The notes under the pieces are model-generated. The model had not been told where the DNA came from. It did not search any database and saw nothing but the letters and a program-made list of their open reading frames with translations. This document shows positions 1 through 9,507 of a stretch of 21,385 nt of DNA, one piece after another. The DNA lies in NCBI RefSeq assembly GCF_000611645.1, contig NW_014012959.1, positions 1,617 to 23,001 of the forward strand. The letters run 5' to 3'. Numbering within the stretch: the first letter of the stretch is position 1; every line of letters begins with the position of its first letter. The position numbers and the translations under genes were made by a program. Source of the stretch: Monoraphidium neglectum. Its lineage: Eukaryota; Chlorophyta; Chlorophyceae; Sphaeropleales; Selenastraceae.

Positions 1-48
<48 letters not shown>

Positions 49-125
49 TGTGTGTGTGTGCGCGGGTGTGTGTGTGTGTGTGTGTGAGTGTGCACGCGCG
101 CGCACGTGTGCGCACGCGTGTGTGT
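1..125. repeat. (TG)n microsatellite with CG-rich interruptions
   Basis: Nearly pure TG dinucleotides fill the first 60 bases. They then decay into TG/CG mixtures up to about 125. The tract continues beyond the left edge of the window. It lies inside an intron of the minus-strand CNNM gene, so on the sense strand it reads (CA)n. The apparent Cys-Val peptides encoded here are only a translation of the repeat. Confidence 0.95.
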
Positions 126-358
126 ATTGCAGGGCGGAGCGGTTGTGAATCGTGTGCCCGACAACGTCGCGTGTCTACAAGTGGGTGCGCCGCGGGGTTG
201 CTGACTGAGGGTGACAATGCGTATGCTGCCCCCCGCCAGCAATGTGTCGCCATCCTGCCTGCCGCCCGATGCCCTGTGCGTCTCGCGGCCGCCTGCAAAC
301 TGAAACGGCTTCCGCGGCAGCAGCGCGGCCAGCCGCGAGACAGGGCGCGCGCGCGCAC

Positions 359-2623
359 CTGCGCGCCGTCTTGCTGGTCAGGTCGAGGGCTCCGCAGATC
401 ACTTTGACCTCGTCGCCCGTCAGGTTGCCCCCCAGCCCCTCGTCCGCCCCGTGGATATCAACCAGAGCCTTAAGCTGGGTGCGGCGGAACATGACCTGTC
501 GTGGTTTGTGATCCGAAAGGTCGTTAGCCGGGGTGGTGGTGCTCGGTCGTCGGTCGGGGCGCCGTCAGGGGTTGGCGGCAAGAAGGGGCGGCCCGGCCAA
601 CAGAGGCCCAGGCTGGCCGGTCCAGGCGCCCGGGGCAGCAGCAGCGAAGGGCCGAGGGAACGGCGGCCCGCGCCTACGGCGGCGCTGGCGCGGGCAAGGT
701 TTGCGCCCGAGGATTGCGCCCGAGGCCTGCCTTGTGCTCTGACCCCAGCAGGGCATCCAGCAGCTTGGACAGGGTCCAGCTGATCTGGAGGGGAGAGGGG
801 TGTTTGACCGGCGACGCGGCGGGGCCGCCAGTAAGGTCGACGAGGTCCAGGGGGCAGGGGCAAGGAAAACGCATACAACAACTCAGATTTGAACCCACCC
901 CCAGGCAAAGGCTGCGATGAAGAAGGTTGGACGATGCCGCGCGGCGCAGAACGCGAGGGCGCGGCAGCTCGAGGCCGTGGCGCGGGCGCATCCAGCCCCT
1001 CACAGAAGCCGGGAGGCGCAGAAACGGGGCCCAGACCAACCCCACTCTCCCCTTCCAGGCGAGCGACTCACCGGTGACGTCACAAGCATGAGCAGCCGTA
1101 CCAGCCACGCTGAGTAATAGCCGATGGCCAGGCCGTACCTGAAAGCACGGGCAGGGTGACATATGACTACAGGTTACGGCAGAGGCGCGCACGTCCCTGA
1201 CTCATGGACACGCTGAAGAGGCGGCGAGCAGCGGGCTGCATCGCTGCTCGCTCCCGCACAGATGTGTGCATGCGCTCCAAACGCAAGTGACTGTACACAG
1301 CATGGGCATGCGCTGCCATCGCGCTGCAATCAAGCGCCGCCGCGCAGCGCCGCGCGGCCCCGGGCTCGCCTGCTGCAGAGGGCTTGAGGGAAGATCTCGC
1401 CAAACACGAGCACGGCCGTCACAGATATCACTGAGGAGTGCACACAGGATGAGTGACGGGGCGGGCAGGCGGAGGCCGGCGTGGCCGTTAGGAGGGAAAG
1501 CCGTCCAGCCTCCAGCCGCATGTCGTCTGCAGCAGGACACAAGGCCCGTATGCACATGCGCACGCCAACGCTGCCGCGTGCGGTGCCGCCGCCCGCAGGC
1601 CCAAAGCAGCAGCGAGCCCGGCAGCGCAGGCGGTGGCCCGCTGCGTCGCGCACCGATCGCCGTGACGGGGTCTGCGAGGCGGTCGAGGAACAGCGGCAGC
1701 GCCTCCATCGCCACCGCGTTGCACAGCAGCAGCGTGCACAGCAGGAAGTGCTGGTTGGCCACCAGCGGGAGGATGCCGGCCGCGTAGCGCTGCTCGCGCC
1801 GCGTGCCGCTGCGGCGGAGGACCTGCAGAGAAGCCGGGTCCGCGGCAGGAGCAACCATGGTAGGGCATGACATCAGGAATTTTATATGCGGATTGCTTGC
1901 AGGGGTGGGACAAGGGACAGCGAAAGCGGGGGGGCCGTCGCTCGCGAGGTCGCGGCCGCGCGCGCGCTCGTTCGCAAGCTTTGGCGCCTCTCCGCGGCCT
2001 GTGTGAGCGCATCACACCTCGCCCGCATTCTGCCTGCCGCCATCCCCAGGCTCCTCACTGAATGCCGCCGATCCCGCCCTCTGGCCTTCCCCTCCCGCTC
2101 GCCCCGGCCCCTCTCCCACTACCCCCCTTGATGTCCTGCCCCCCCCCCTCGCACCTCTAAATCCACCATGTCCATAGACATGAGCCCCAGCGTCAGCCCG
2201 CTCATCAAGCCGGCCATCAGCGTCAGGCCGACGGATATGCATATGTATCTGTGGACGGGTTGGCGGGGAAGGGGGGCCGGTGGCAGGGTAGGCTGGGCGC
2301 AGGGGTGGAGCAGATGCGGCGAGAGGCAGGCCCGGGGTGGGTGGCGGTGGGCGCGTGTTGCTGCCGCGCTGGGGCCTTGGCATGCCACGCGAGGTGCTGC
2401 TGATTCAGCCAGCGTCACAAGCGCGCGCATGCTGCGGGCGACAGACCGGGGCGCGGGCGGGGGGAAATGCCACGCACGTGATTCGCTGCTGCGGCGTCAG
2501 GGGCTCCTCTCCGGACTTTTTCGACACCATCGCCAGCACCGCGCCGTGCAGCAGCACCAGCAGGCGACCGTCGAGGGGTCCGCCTCGATTCCTGGCCGCC
2601 GCCATGGCCCGCAGCTGCCGCAT
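359..2623 (-). CDS. CNNM/DUF21 (ancient conserved domain, MAM3-like) Mg2+ transporter, 5' part
   Basis: This is the N-terminal 242 residues of a CNNM-type membrane protein, a family tied to magnesium and divalent-metal efflux or homeostasis. My exons on the minus strand are 2623-2478, 2248-2155, 1822-1654, 1430-1370, 1138-1072, 784-731 and 495-359, and every junction keeps phase. Diagnostic DUF21 stretches are GLMSGLTLGLMSMDMVDLE (first membrane helix, about residues 62-80), ILPLVANQHFLLCTLLLCNA, VLVFGEIFPQALCSRYGLAI (split over an intron) and the cytosolic piece FRRTQLKALVDIHG followed by LTGDEVKVICGALDLTSKTA. In the family the CBS pair begins just after this, so those exons lie left of position 1. 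Two introns (1139-1369 and 496-730) have GC donors. The start could be Met at 2623 or at 2605; I chose the first. A hydrophobic stretch near residues 18-30 could be a signal segment. The family call is very secure; the exact start is not. Confidence 0.9.
496..730 (-). other. second GC-AG intron of the CNNM gene
   Basis: The exon coding ISWTLSKLLDALLGSEHK ends with CACAAG and is followed by GCAGGC. The next exon begins after CACGACAG with GTCATGTTCCGC. Joining gives SEHKVMFRRTQLKAL, as expected for the family, in phase 0. The nearby sequence offers no GT donor that keeps the conserved residues. Confidence 0.7.
1139..1369 (-). other. GC-AG intron of the CNNM gene
   Basis: The upstream exon ends CTCTGCAGCAG and is followed directly by GCGAGC. 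No GT lies near enough to serve before a stop codon appears. The next exon starts after CTTTCAG with GTACGGCCTGGCC. Joining them gives CSRYGLAIG, the conserved DUF21 sequence, in exact phase, so a GC donor is required unless the base is a sequencing error. Confidence 0.75.
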
Positions 2624-3253
2624 CGTGCAGAGGCGATGCTTTGGCAGCTGCGGTGACGAGCGCGGCGCGACGGAGCGTGTCGCGGGTGCCTGCTAGCGGT
2701 GCAGGGCCCTGCTCACTAACTGGCCAGGGAGAGCTGATATGACTGCCTGATATCCACTGTTGCTCCGAAGAGCAGCAATTGAGAAGCCAAAAATTGCTGA
2801 TCGTTCTGTTGCAAACTGATCAACGCGCTGGGATTCGTCACGATCAATTGAATGATGTTTCACAGAAGATACAACAGCACTCTTGTACTTGTCGCCCGAC
2901 GCAGATCTGCAGCTAGATCTTCGTAGGAGTGCCGTGCTGTGCGGCACAGAACAATTCAAGCTTTACACATTGGTTCAAGCGTTGACTGAAAGACGCTGCC
3001 TCGGCTTGGTGTGCCTTGTGACGTGGTATCATTGACCAACGGTCAGCACCAGGGCGTGGTGGAGTGTGCGCCTGGCGCGAATGTTGCTGCATACGCCACC
3101 ACCCCACAGGATAACACACATGCAGCTCCGTTTTATAAGTATACGTCAGCTACCTTGGAGTCGTAGTCGGCCGTCACCGTCCAAAAGGGGATTGAAGTAG
3201 CAAGTGTGCGGCAAGCAGAGTGCTCAAAGCGAGTGGGGTATCCCCGCCCGTGG

Positions 3254-3306
3254 CCGCACTACCGGGACTCGAATTTTACCACAAACCACCTGAGCGTGAC
3301 TGCGAG
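3254..3306 (-). pseudogene. possible decayed tRNA / tRNA-derived fragment
   Basis: The minus strand reads GCTCAGGTGGTTTGTGG, close to a tRNA D-arm/A-box. A few bases later it reads ATTCGAGTCCCGG, close to a T-loop/B-box, followed by TAGTGCGGCCA. The flanking CGCAGTC pairs imperfectly with TAGTGCG (5 of 7). There is no room for an anticodon arm and the T-stem is broken, so it cannot be a functional tRNA. Chance resemblance is possible. Confidence 0.2.
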
Positions 3307-4230
3307 ACGGTTAGAGCGACCAGAAGAGGCTTGAGCTCGGGTTGCATCATATACATCCGCTTGCTGGTGCTCTGCAAGGGTGGACCCTGCAAGAAAAATG
3401 GCAGTCATGACATCAGAGCCTGCACAGGTTACTCAGCTCGTATCCTGCAGCACAACGGTGCCATCCATTTTTTCGCAATGCTTTATCAGTAACAGATTAA
3501 TTGATTGATTTGTTACCGCGTGTGCAGCTGCAAGACTCATCGGGAGACGGCCGCCGCGACGGCCCCACGGCCCATCGCCTCTGCCTCCAAATGTGGGCAG
3601 GGTAAGCAAGCAGGCAAGCGCTCCACCCACGCAGCACAGCAAGCACCCACACCCACACAAACGCCTGAAACATCCCCCCGCGAAAACCGACCGGCGGTAC
3701 AGCACGACACAACACGCGCAAGACATGGGCCCCACGAGGGGACCGGAACAAGCGGTTTGCAAGCGGGTGGAGGGTCTACTCCCCTCTCGCTGGGTGCAAC
3801 CCGAGGGCGAATGAGCTAAGTGCGCCAGCCCACAAAACCCGTCGCTTGGCCCCGCCGCACAGGCAGCAGTAACAAAGTGCTGTTTTGAACCTGGCACGTC
3901 TGTAAGCTATCTTATTGGCTTTTGCCATGCTGTGCAAGCAGGCATCAGCAAGGCCCACTGGGTGGTACTCCTGGGGCTGGCTAGGGTGAGGGATCGCAAC
4001 ACTTCCGGGTGTGGGTTATTAAATACCTGGTGTTTGGGGCGCGGCATGCATTTGCATGGCACAGACGGTGTGACAGTGCACAGGCAGTACAACAGTTTGC
4101 ACAGCAGTTGCGGTGGTGGAGGCGGGGCACTGTGGGGCTCTTGCGCGTCTCGTTGCGGCCTCTGTCCCGCATTCCTATCGGTAGCTTTTGGCACCCGATT
4201 GTCACGGTTTATTCGAAACTATCCTGAAAT

Positions 4231-4251
4231 TGTGCAGATCCGATCTGCACA
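4231..4251. promoter_or_regulatory. 21-nt perfect palindrome upstream of TATDN3
   Basis: Two perfect 10-nt arms, TGTGCAGATC and GATCTGCACA, flank a single central C. The element ends 49 nt before the TATDN3 start codon, where a dimeric transcription factor site or a 5'-leader hairpin would be plausible. One arm plus its flank (AAATTGTGCAGATC) recurs in inverted orientation at 20488-20501, upstream of IMP3. The function is inferred. Confidence 0.4.
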
Positions 4252-4300
4252 TGGGAGAGTCTTCCGTCACCTAGTCGTGCACAAGTAGACTGAAACGATC

Positions 4301-6198
4301 ATGTTCGACTGTCATTGCCACCTGTACACGCCCCAGTTCACACCCGCGGAGGTTGCAGACCTTTCGGCTGAGGCCGCCGCTGTTGGAGTCCGCGCCATCG
4401 TTGCGGTGCCAGAGACGCTCGCCGATTCTCGCGCTGTGCTGCAGCTCGCGGCCGGTAGGTGCTGCTTTCCGGACGATCAGCCTCTTCACGTGCAACCCTA
4501 CCATACCCGCTCACCAGCACACACCGCCCGGTCTCTGCAGAGAACCCGCTGGTTGCGCCCTGTGCAGGCCTTCACCCGGTGCAGCCCGTGCACTCGGACG
4601 GCCTGCCCTACAGCGGCGCGCGCTGCGTGTCGTTGGAGGACCTCGTGCCGGCGCTGGACTTCATCCGCGACCACGCGGACGCGCTGGTCGCGGTCGGGGA
4701 GGTGCGGGGGTGCTCCCAGGGCGGAGGGGCCTGGGAGCTGTGCAGGATGTGCAGCGCCCTTCCAGCAGGCGCATCGACTGCCTGGCTTCATGAGGCCCAG
4801 TAACCGGCCTGCAAGCCAGCCTGTGTCAACATCATCTCCGTTCACATTATCGCGTGTCCTCACATACAACCTCTCAACATGCGCGTGCATGCGGTTTTGT
4901 TTGCACACACATATGCATCAGGTGGGCCTTGACTTTTCGCCCCACGTGCTTAATGGAGACGAGGCCCTGAAAGACGTGCAGCGCGCAGTGCTGGCCGCCC
5001 AGGTGCGCTCAGTGCAGGTCTGATCACTCCCCTTGGGTGTGACGTGAGGGTGTGCAGAGAGCTCAAAGGGATATCAACAGGCCGAATGGCGGCTGCTTTT
5101 TTGCGGCGATCGCGTGCACACTCCCCTCTCCCTACGAGCCAATGTGGCCGCACATACAATGTATGTGCTGCACACAAGCACGCTTGCACACAAAAACACA
5201 CTCACATGCACACACGTGCACACACACGCATGCATATGCACATGCACACACAAACTCACTCACACACACACACACACACGTGCATACGCACACCAGGTGT
5301 CTCTTGCCAATGAGCTGGGCCTGCCCCTCAACGTGCACTCGCGGTCGGCAGGGCACCACGCCATTGACGCCCTGCTGGTGCGCCCCCACGCACAGCTGCC
5401 ACGTCTGTCAGACACCACCTACTAACTCCGGTTGGCTGGGCGCAGCGCATGCCGGCACCCTCGCACACGGATCACCATTCCTGTCCTGTGTGCACCTGTT
5501 CAAGTGAACAAAAAAGGGCTCTCTGCCAACGCGAGTCTGCCAGCGGACCCAGACACAGCATTTGTCTGAACCCCCCCTCCTGATGCACTCCGCCACCAAC
5601 CCAAAATTATCAGGAGGGCCAGGCTCAGAGGGCCCTGTTCCACGCCTTTGACGGCAGGGCAGTACACGCCCTCAGGTGGGCCGAAACAGCAATTGGGGTG
5701 GGGTTGAGGCGCAGCAAATGGCACCCACAGCTCCTGCCCTGTGTGCTGATGCTGAACGGTGCGCCTTGCTGCCGTTTGCGAGGCCTCGCCCGCACTGCAG
5801 AATCCTCTCTGTCAATCAAAGTCTGCTTGCACCGAAGTTCATTTCTGCCCGATACAACCCTTTGATCCTCTAGAGCCATTGAGCGGTCACCCAGTTTCTA
5901 CTTCAGCGTGCCGCCCAGCGTAGTGCGCTCGCCGCAGAAGCAGAAACTCGTCGCCGCACTGCCGCTTGACCGCCTCGTGCTGGAGACTGACGCCCCTGCA
6001 CTGGGCCCAGAAAAGGGTGTGACCAACAGGCCAGCCAATATCACGGTCGCGCGTGACGAGGTTGCTCGGATCAAGGGGATCGCGCCGTCCGAGGTTGAGC
6101 GGGTAACGACCGCCAACGCGCTGCAGCTCTTCCCATTGCTGCGGCGGTGGGTTGGCAACGGTGATGCGGCAGGGGATGATGGCGAGGCACAGCCATGA
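4301..6198 (+). CDS. TATDN3: TATDN3-type TatD metal-dependent hydrolase (putative deoxyribonuclease)
   Basis: The 280-residue TatD-family TIM-barrel hydrolase is assembled from exons 4301-4454, 4541-4701, 4922-5002, 5297-5377, 5614-5675 and 5895-6198, all with GT-AG borders and matching phase. Metal-site residues are visible in order: H5 and H7 in MFDCHCHLY, H63 in GLHPVQ, E105 in VGEVGLDFSP, H146 in NVHSRSAG, H169 in FHAFDGR and D212 in LETDAPALGPEK. The patterns SRSAG, FYFSVPPSVVRSPQKQKLV and ALGPEKGVTNRP point to the TATDN3 branch rather than TatD/TATDN1. Length agrees with animal TATDN3 (about 270 residues). A short piece before FYFSVPPS seems absent, so a tiny exon may be missed in 5676-5894. 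Family function is metal-dependent phosphoesterase/nuclease activity; the substrate here is unknown. The start is supported by the HxH motif at residue 5. Confidence 0.92.
5173..5290 (+). repeat. CA-rich microsatellite in TATDN3 intron 3
   Basis: Interrupted (CA)n with CATG and CACGTGCA variants fills the 3' half of the intron 5003-5296. It runs almost to the acceptor CACACCAG at 5296. There is no ordinary polypyrimidine tract; the CA repeat occupies its place. Confidence 0.9.
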
Positions 6199-6801
6199 GT
6201 GGGAAAAGCCGTGAGTGGTGTCGTTGCACAGCTCACGCACGTAGCTAGTGCACACTCGGCGTACGCGCGAGGCAATGGTCGGATTCTGTTCAAGCGAGGC
6301 ACACGCAATGGCATGGTCTGCGTGCATATATGTACACGACGTTCACTTTTGAGGCGACAGCCACGGGCTTTGTGCGCTCGGCGCGGCCACACGAGCACAG
6401 ACGCCAAGCAGGGGTTGCAGCCATCCCTGGACCTCCACAGCCATGCCTGGGAGTGCAAAATTGTATTTAGCCCCGTTTCAACCCCGCTGCCCTGCAGGCA
6501 TGCTGCACCAAGCCCTCCCTTTCCACCTCTTTAACTGTACAAAGCAACTCTGCCTCCCCATGATTGCAACATCGTCCATGGTTTGGCGCGTTTCTCACTT
6601 TGCGTTGCTGTTTGTGTTGTGTTTCAAACCTTGCTGCCTGGCCTCCCCTGGCAGAGTGCATGACGCCTTGCTATACCTGACCCAGCCTTGCTGCCCTCAC
6701 ATGTGTTGGCGCACACAACATCGTCGGCTTGCGCCGAGGGCGGCGGCGACAGCTGCGCTCACGTGTGTGCGCATTCACATGCACTAGTTTGAGTATGCTG
6801 A

Positions 6802-6806
6802 TTACA
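6802..6806 (-). terminator. candidate polyadenylation signal TGTAA for the GT61 gene
   Basis: TTACA on the plus strand is TGTAA on the minus strand, 170 nt past the GT61 stop codon. TGTAA is the usual green-algal polyadenylation signal. A 5-mer is weak evidence alone; the position supports it. Confidence 0.45.
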
Positions 6807-6858
6807 ACACGCACACGTGATTTTGCACCCTCACACATGATCTCAAGATCAGACAATT

Positions 6859-6863
6859 TGTAA
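6859..6863 (+). terminator. candidate polyadenylation signal TGTAA for TATDN3
   Basis: This is the first TGTAA on the plus strand after the TATDN3 stop, 660 nt downstream. The distance is long, so a variant signal nearer the stop (TGTAC or TGTAT occurs near 6330, 6471 and 6537) may be used instead. Confidence 0.3.
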
Positions 6864-6976
6864 CAACCAAAGTGGTGGGGCCAGATGCACTTTCCCAACG
6901 CAATAGCATGCCACATAATGCTTGTTTGAGCACAGCCGGGCACTATTCGATCTGTGCGTCTCTCCTGCGCCACTGG

Positions 6977-7654
6977 CTACCCTGTCCCGCCGCTGTTGCG
7001 TGCCGCGCCTGCTGCTCCTGCTGGTACCAGGGCGGCCGTGCTAGCGCGCCGGCGCTCAGCCACCCAGTCCATGGCCGCGGTCACGTGAGCCAAGAGGCCC
7101 GGCAGCTCAATGCCGGCTCCCTCGCACTCGTGACGCAGGTAGAGGTGGCCCAGCAGCGCCGCCATCCCGGCATAGTGATTCTGCTCGCGCTGCGGGAATG
7201 CATGCGTGGGGAACGGGATGCAGCAGGGTCATGGGCGTTTCAGGGGAGAGAGGCCCCTGGTTGTTGTAGATGGGGAGCAGCAGCCAGGTCGGCCTTGCGC
7301 AAGCATGGCGGTGCACAGCAACCGCACAAGGTCTGGAGCGCGCAGCATCTCATTTGCACGACGTGCGCGTGCCTGCCTCGTGCGTCGCATGCGTGCGCAA
7401 CCCCTCTGTGCACGGCCGTGCGCCCACCACGTTGTGCAAGACCTCGACCACCGCGCTCCTGCCGCCAGGCTCCATCCACGCCTGCCCCGCCAGGCCGCCG
7501 CCGTGCGCGCCCACCAGAACGCCACAGCGCACGAGCGCGTGCACCTGGTCCTCAAAAGGCACGTCTGACAGCTCGACCGCTCTCAGTTCAAAAAACACGG
7601 CAATGGTGGAGTTGCTGCCTGGGCTGCCGTTGCTGCTGCTGTTCTTGCTGATGC

Positions 7655-7715
<61 letters not shown>

Positions 7716-8736
7716 ACTGCTGCCGCCACCGAATTTCCTCGCCAGCTCAGCGGATGCGCGCGTGTTCCAGGCGAGCACCTCCGCCTGCAGCGCCCGCACC
7801 ACTTCCCCGTCGTTGCCAACGGCCCGCGTCCGCTGCCACTCGGACAGCCGCGCGGCGCTCAGCGCCTCGTGGCGCGCGCGGGACGCCCACATGACAGAGA
7901 TCACCTCCATGCGCGGAGCGCTGCGCTGCGTCTGCGTCAGCTGCTCGTTCGGTGCCTGCTGCTCCGCACGCCGCCTGTGATGCTGCTGCGGCTCTGGGGC
8001 CGGGGGCGGTGCTGCCGGCGCCGCTGGCAGCGTCCAGGAGAGCAGGAAATGCGGGCGCGGCGCGCCGCGCGGCCTGAGCTCGGGGAACAGGCCGCGCAGC
8101 CAATGCGAAAAGGCCACAACCAGCGGCGATGCTCCGCAGCGCGCGGCGCGGCTGCCCTCCCCGACGCCTGTGTAGGCGAAGAGCGAGGTGCCGTGCTCGT
8201 GCGGGGGCACGTGGAACGCGGCGCGGAGGCAGGTGCCATTGGGAAGGGGGTCTTGGGTGAGGGATCGAGTGGGGCCGATTCGGCGGAGGACCTCAGCGTA
8301 GGGGCCTGCGGGGGGGTTCGGTTTGGGTGGCGGCAACATGCAAAGGTTGTGAATGTGACGTGATGTTGGTGGAAGGGATCTCGTTGTGGCACGGGCATGC
8401 ATGTTTTCGAGCCACGTCAGCCCCATCGCCGGCTCGCGGCTCGCGGCAGCCGCTGCAGCTGCACCAGCCAGAGCGACGGGCCCTTGAGAGTCAGACGCGC
8501 CCACCGTGAGGCTGGGTGTCTGTGTAGAAAACTTGTATGGGGGCCGAGGTGTTGAGGGCGGCTGCGTTCTTGAGGAGCTGCAGGGCCGTGAAAACCGTGA
8601 GGAAGTACCTGCGAAGACATCCAGGAGTGGCGCCCAGCCCGATGTGGGTCTAGGGTGCGACACAGGGCGGTGCCGTTTGTGCTGCGGGGCCGCAAATGTG
8701 AGTGCGGGCGGCAGGGGCGACTGCTGCTACGACCTC

Positions 8737-8834
<98 letters not shown>

Positions 8835-9507
8835 TCTGGCGATATGATTTGATCCTGCCCCCATCCCTGATTTCTCACTCCATGCTGTGGAAGGTGTTGA
8901 TGGTGTCGTATCGGTGGACCAAAAGAACCTGATCTACTATGGCACTCTCCGCGCCACACGCCCGCCGCACCTCGCCCTGACGCAGCGCCACCACGGCACC
9001 CAACCACTCGCGCAGGGGGCCGCGTGCCGCAGGCGGGAGCGGCGCGACCGCAGGCGGCAAAGGGCCGCCGGCGGTGCTGTTCATGGAGTGGTTGCCACTG
9101 CCAAGGCCGGTCCTGTTCATGCCACCACCGCCGCAGCTCAGGCCCACCTGCTGCGACTCCAAAGCTGCAGCGGGACGCCAGACGAGGTTCTTGCTTGCGC
9201 AGGCGGCCAGTGCCACTGCAGGGTGTGCCCAGCACGCCACGCTGCTGCCTGCGCTGTTTGCATTGTCATCGCCGCTGCTGCTGTCTGCCGCCCCAAAGCA
9301 GATGTCCGACCGAGCTGCACACCAGGCCTGCATGTAGGCATCCCCAAAATCTTCGTCGCAGTGCAGGGACTGCTGCGCAGCAGGTCGCTCGTGCGCCGAG
9401 CCATAGAGCACTGGCTGCGGCTGGTCCGGCACGGCCGCATCAATCGCGCCATGTCGGGGCGCACGAGGAATGACATCGAAACTCAGTGCCACCAGCGTGG
9501 TCAACAC
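6977..9507 (-). CDS. GT61-family (DUF563) glycosyltransferase, Golgi type II membrane protein
   Basis: Minus-strand exons 9507-8879, 8608-8505, 8305-7428 and 7189-6977 join in phase to give about 607 residues. The C-terminal half carries the GT61 signature: FEDQVHALVRCGVLVGAHGG and GLAGQAWMEPGGRSAVVEVL, then NHYAGMAALLGHLYL. The front half has CDEDFGDAYMQAWCAARSDI and VLLVHRYDTINTFHSMEYF, typical of the family's donor-binding half. GT61 includes plant xylosyl- and arabinosyltransferases and animal EOGT; the sugar here cannot be told. LAVLTTLVALSFDVI at the N-terminus looks like a signal anchor. Anomalies: 9507 is a GTG, no in-frame ATG is visible and a TGA sits at 9552-9550, so the true start or first exon is unresolved. 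A polyserine run encoded by 7660-7713 interrupts the catalytic domain, and intron 1 holds a 31-unit CTG tract. Confidence 0.85.
7660..7713. repeat. (CTG)18 in a GT61 coding exon, read as polyserine
   Basis: Eighteen uninterrupted CTG units on the plus strand are followed by CTA and more CTG. On the coding strand they read AGC, giving about 20 serines between ELARKFGGG and GSISKNSSSNGS. The frame is open on both sides, so this is a translated in-frame expansion. Confidence 0.95.
8738..8831. repeat. uninterrupted (GCA)31 trinucleotide tract in GT61 intron 1
   Basis: Ninety-four bases of perfect GCA/CAG repeat on the plus strand (CTG on the transcribed sense strand) occupy about a third of the 270-nt intron 8609-8878. 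The run starts 47 nt inside the donor. It is the longest pure repeat in the window. Confidence 0.97.

Larger units (their letters stand above)
2624..4300. promoter_or_regulatory. divergent intergenic region between CNNM and TATDN3
   Basis: These 1.7 kb separate the two divergent start codons and are visibly less GC-rich than the flanks. The open frames here are short and match no family I know. Visible elements are a TTTATAAG TATA-like site at 3132-3139, a GCAGATCTGC palindrome near 2901-2913, a run of GATT repeats near 3498-3511, a tRNA-like remnant near 3254-3306 and a long palindrome at 4231-4251. It should hold both promoters and 5' leaders, but I cannot place transcription starts. Confidence 0.55.
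6199..6976. other. shared 3' region of convergent TATDN3 and GT61 genes
   Basis: I see no coding exon here; the open frames resemble no family. The region must hold both 3' untranslated regions. The only minus-strand TGTAA lies at 6806-6802. The only plus-strand TGTAA after the TATDN3 stop lies at 6859-6863. If both are used, the two transcripts overlap. Confidence 0.6.

Noticed and set aside
6..407. Open frame starting with repeated Cys-Val
   Set aside because: It is a translation of the TG microsatellite and then antisense to a CNNM exon and intron.
3433..3897. Minus-strand frame of 154 codons in the CNNM-TATDN3 intergenic region
   Set aside because: It has a Cys-rich, GC-driven composition, no recognisable motif and no support from splice sites or neighbours.
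8483..8504. A 20-nt intron joining QPH directly to GPVALAG
   Set aside because: It is too short to splice. The acceptor CCCCGCAG at 8306 restores phase and gives the family-like GPYAEVLRRIGPT.
8306..8663. Extension of the large GT61 exon frame upstream through 8663
   Set aside because: The frame is open, but it contradicts the exon at 8608-8505, which carries the conserved TVFTALQLL and QVFYTDTQP segments in another frame. The segment 8306-8504 is better read as an intron.
8738..8831. CRISPR-like or satellite array
   Set aside because: It is a simple trinucleotide repeat with no spacers, in a eukaryotic intron.
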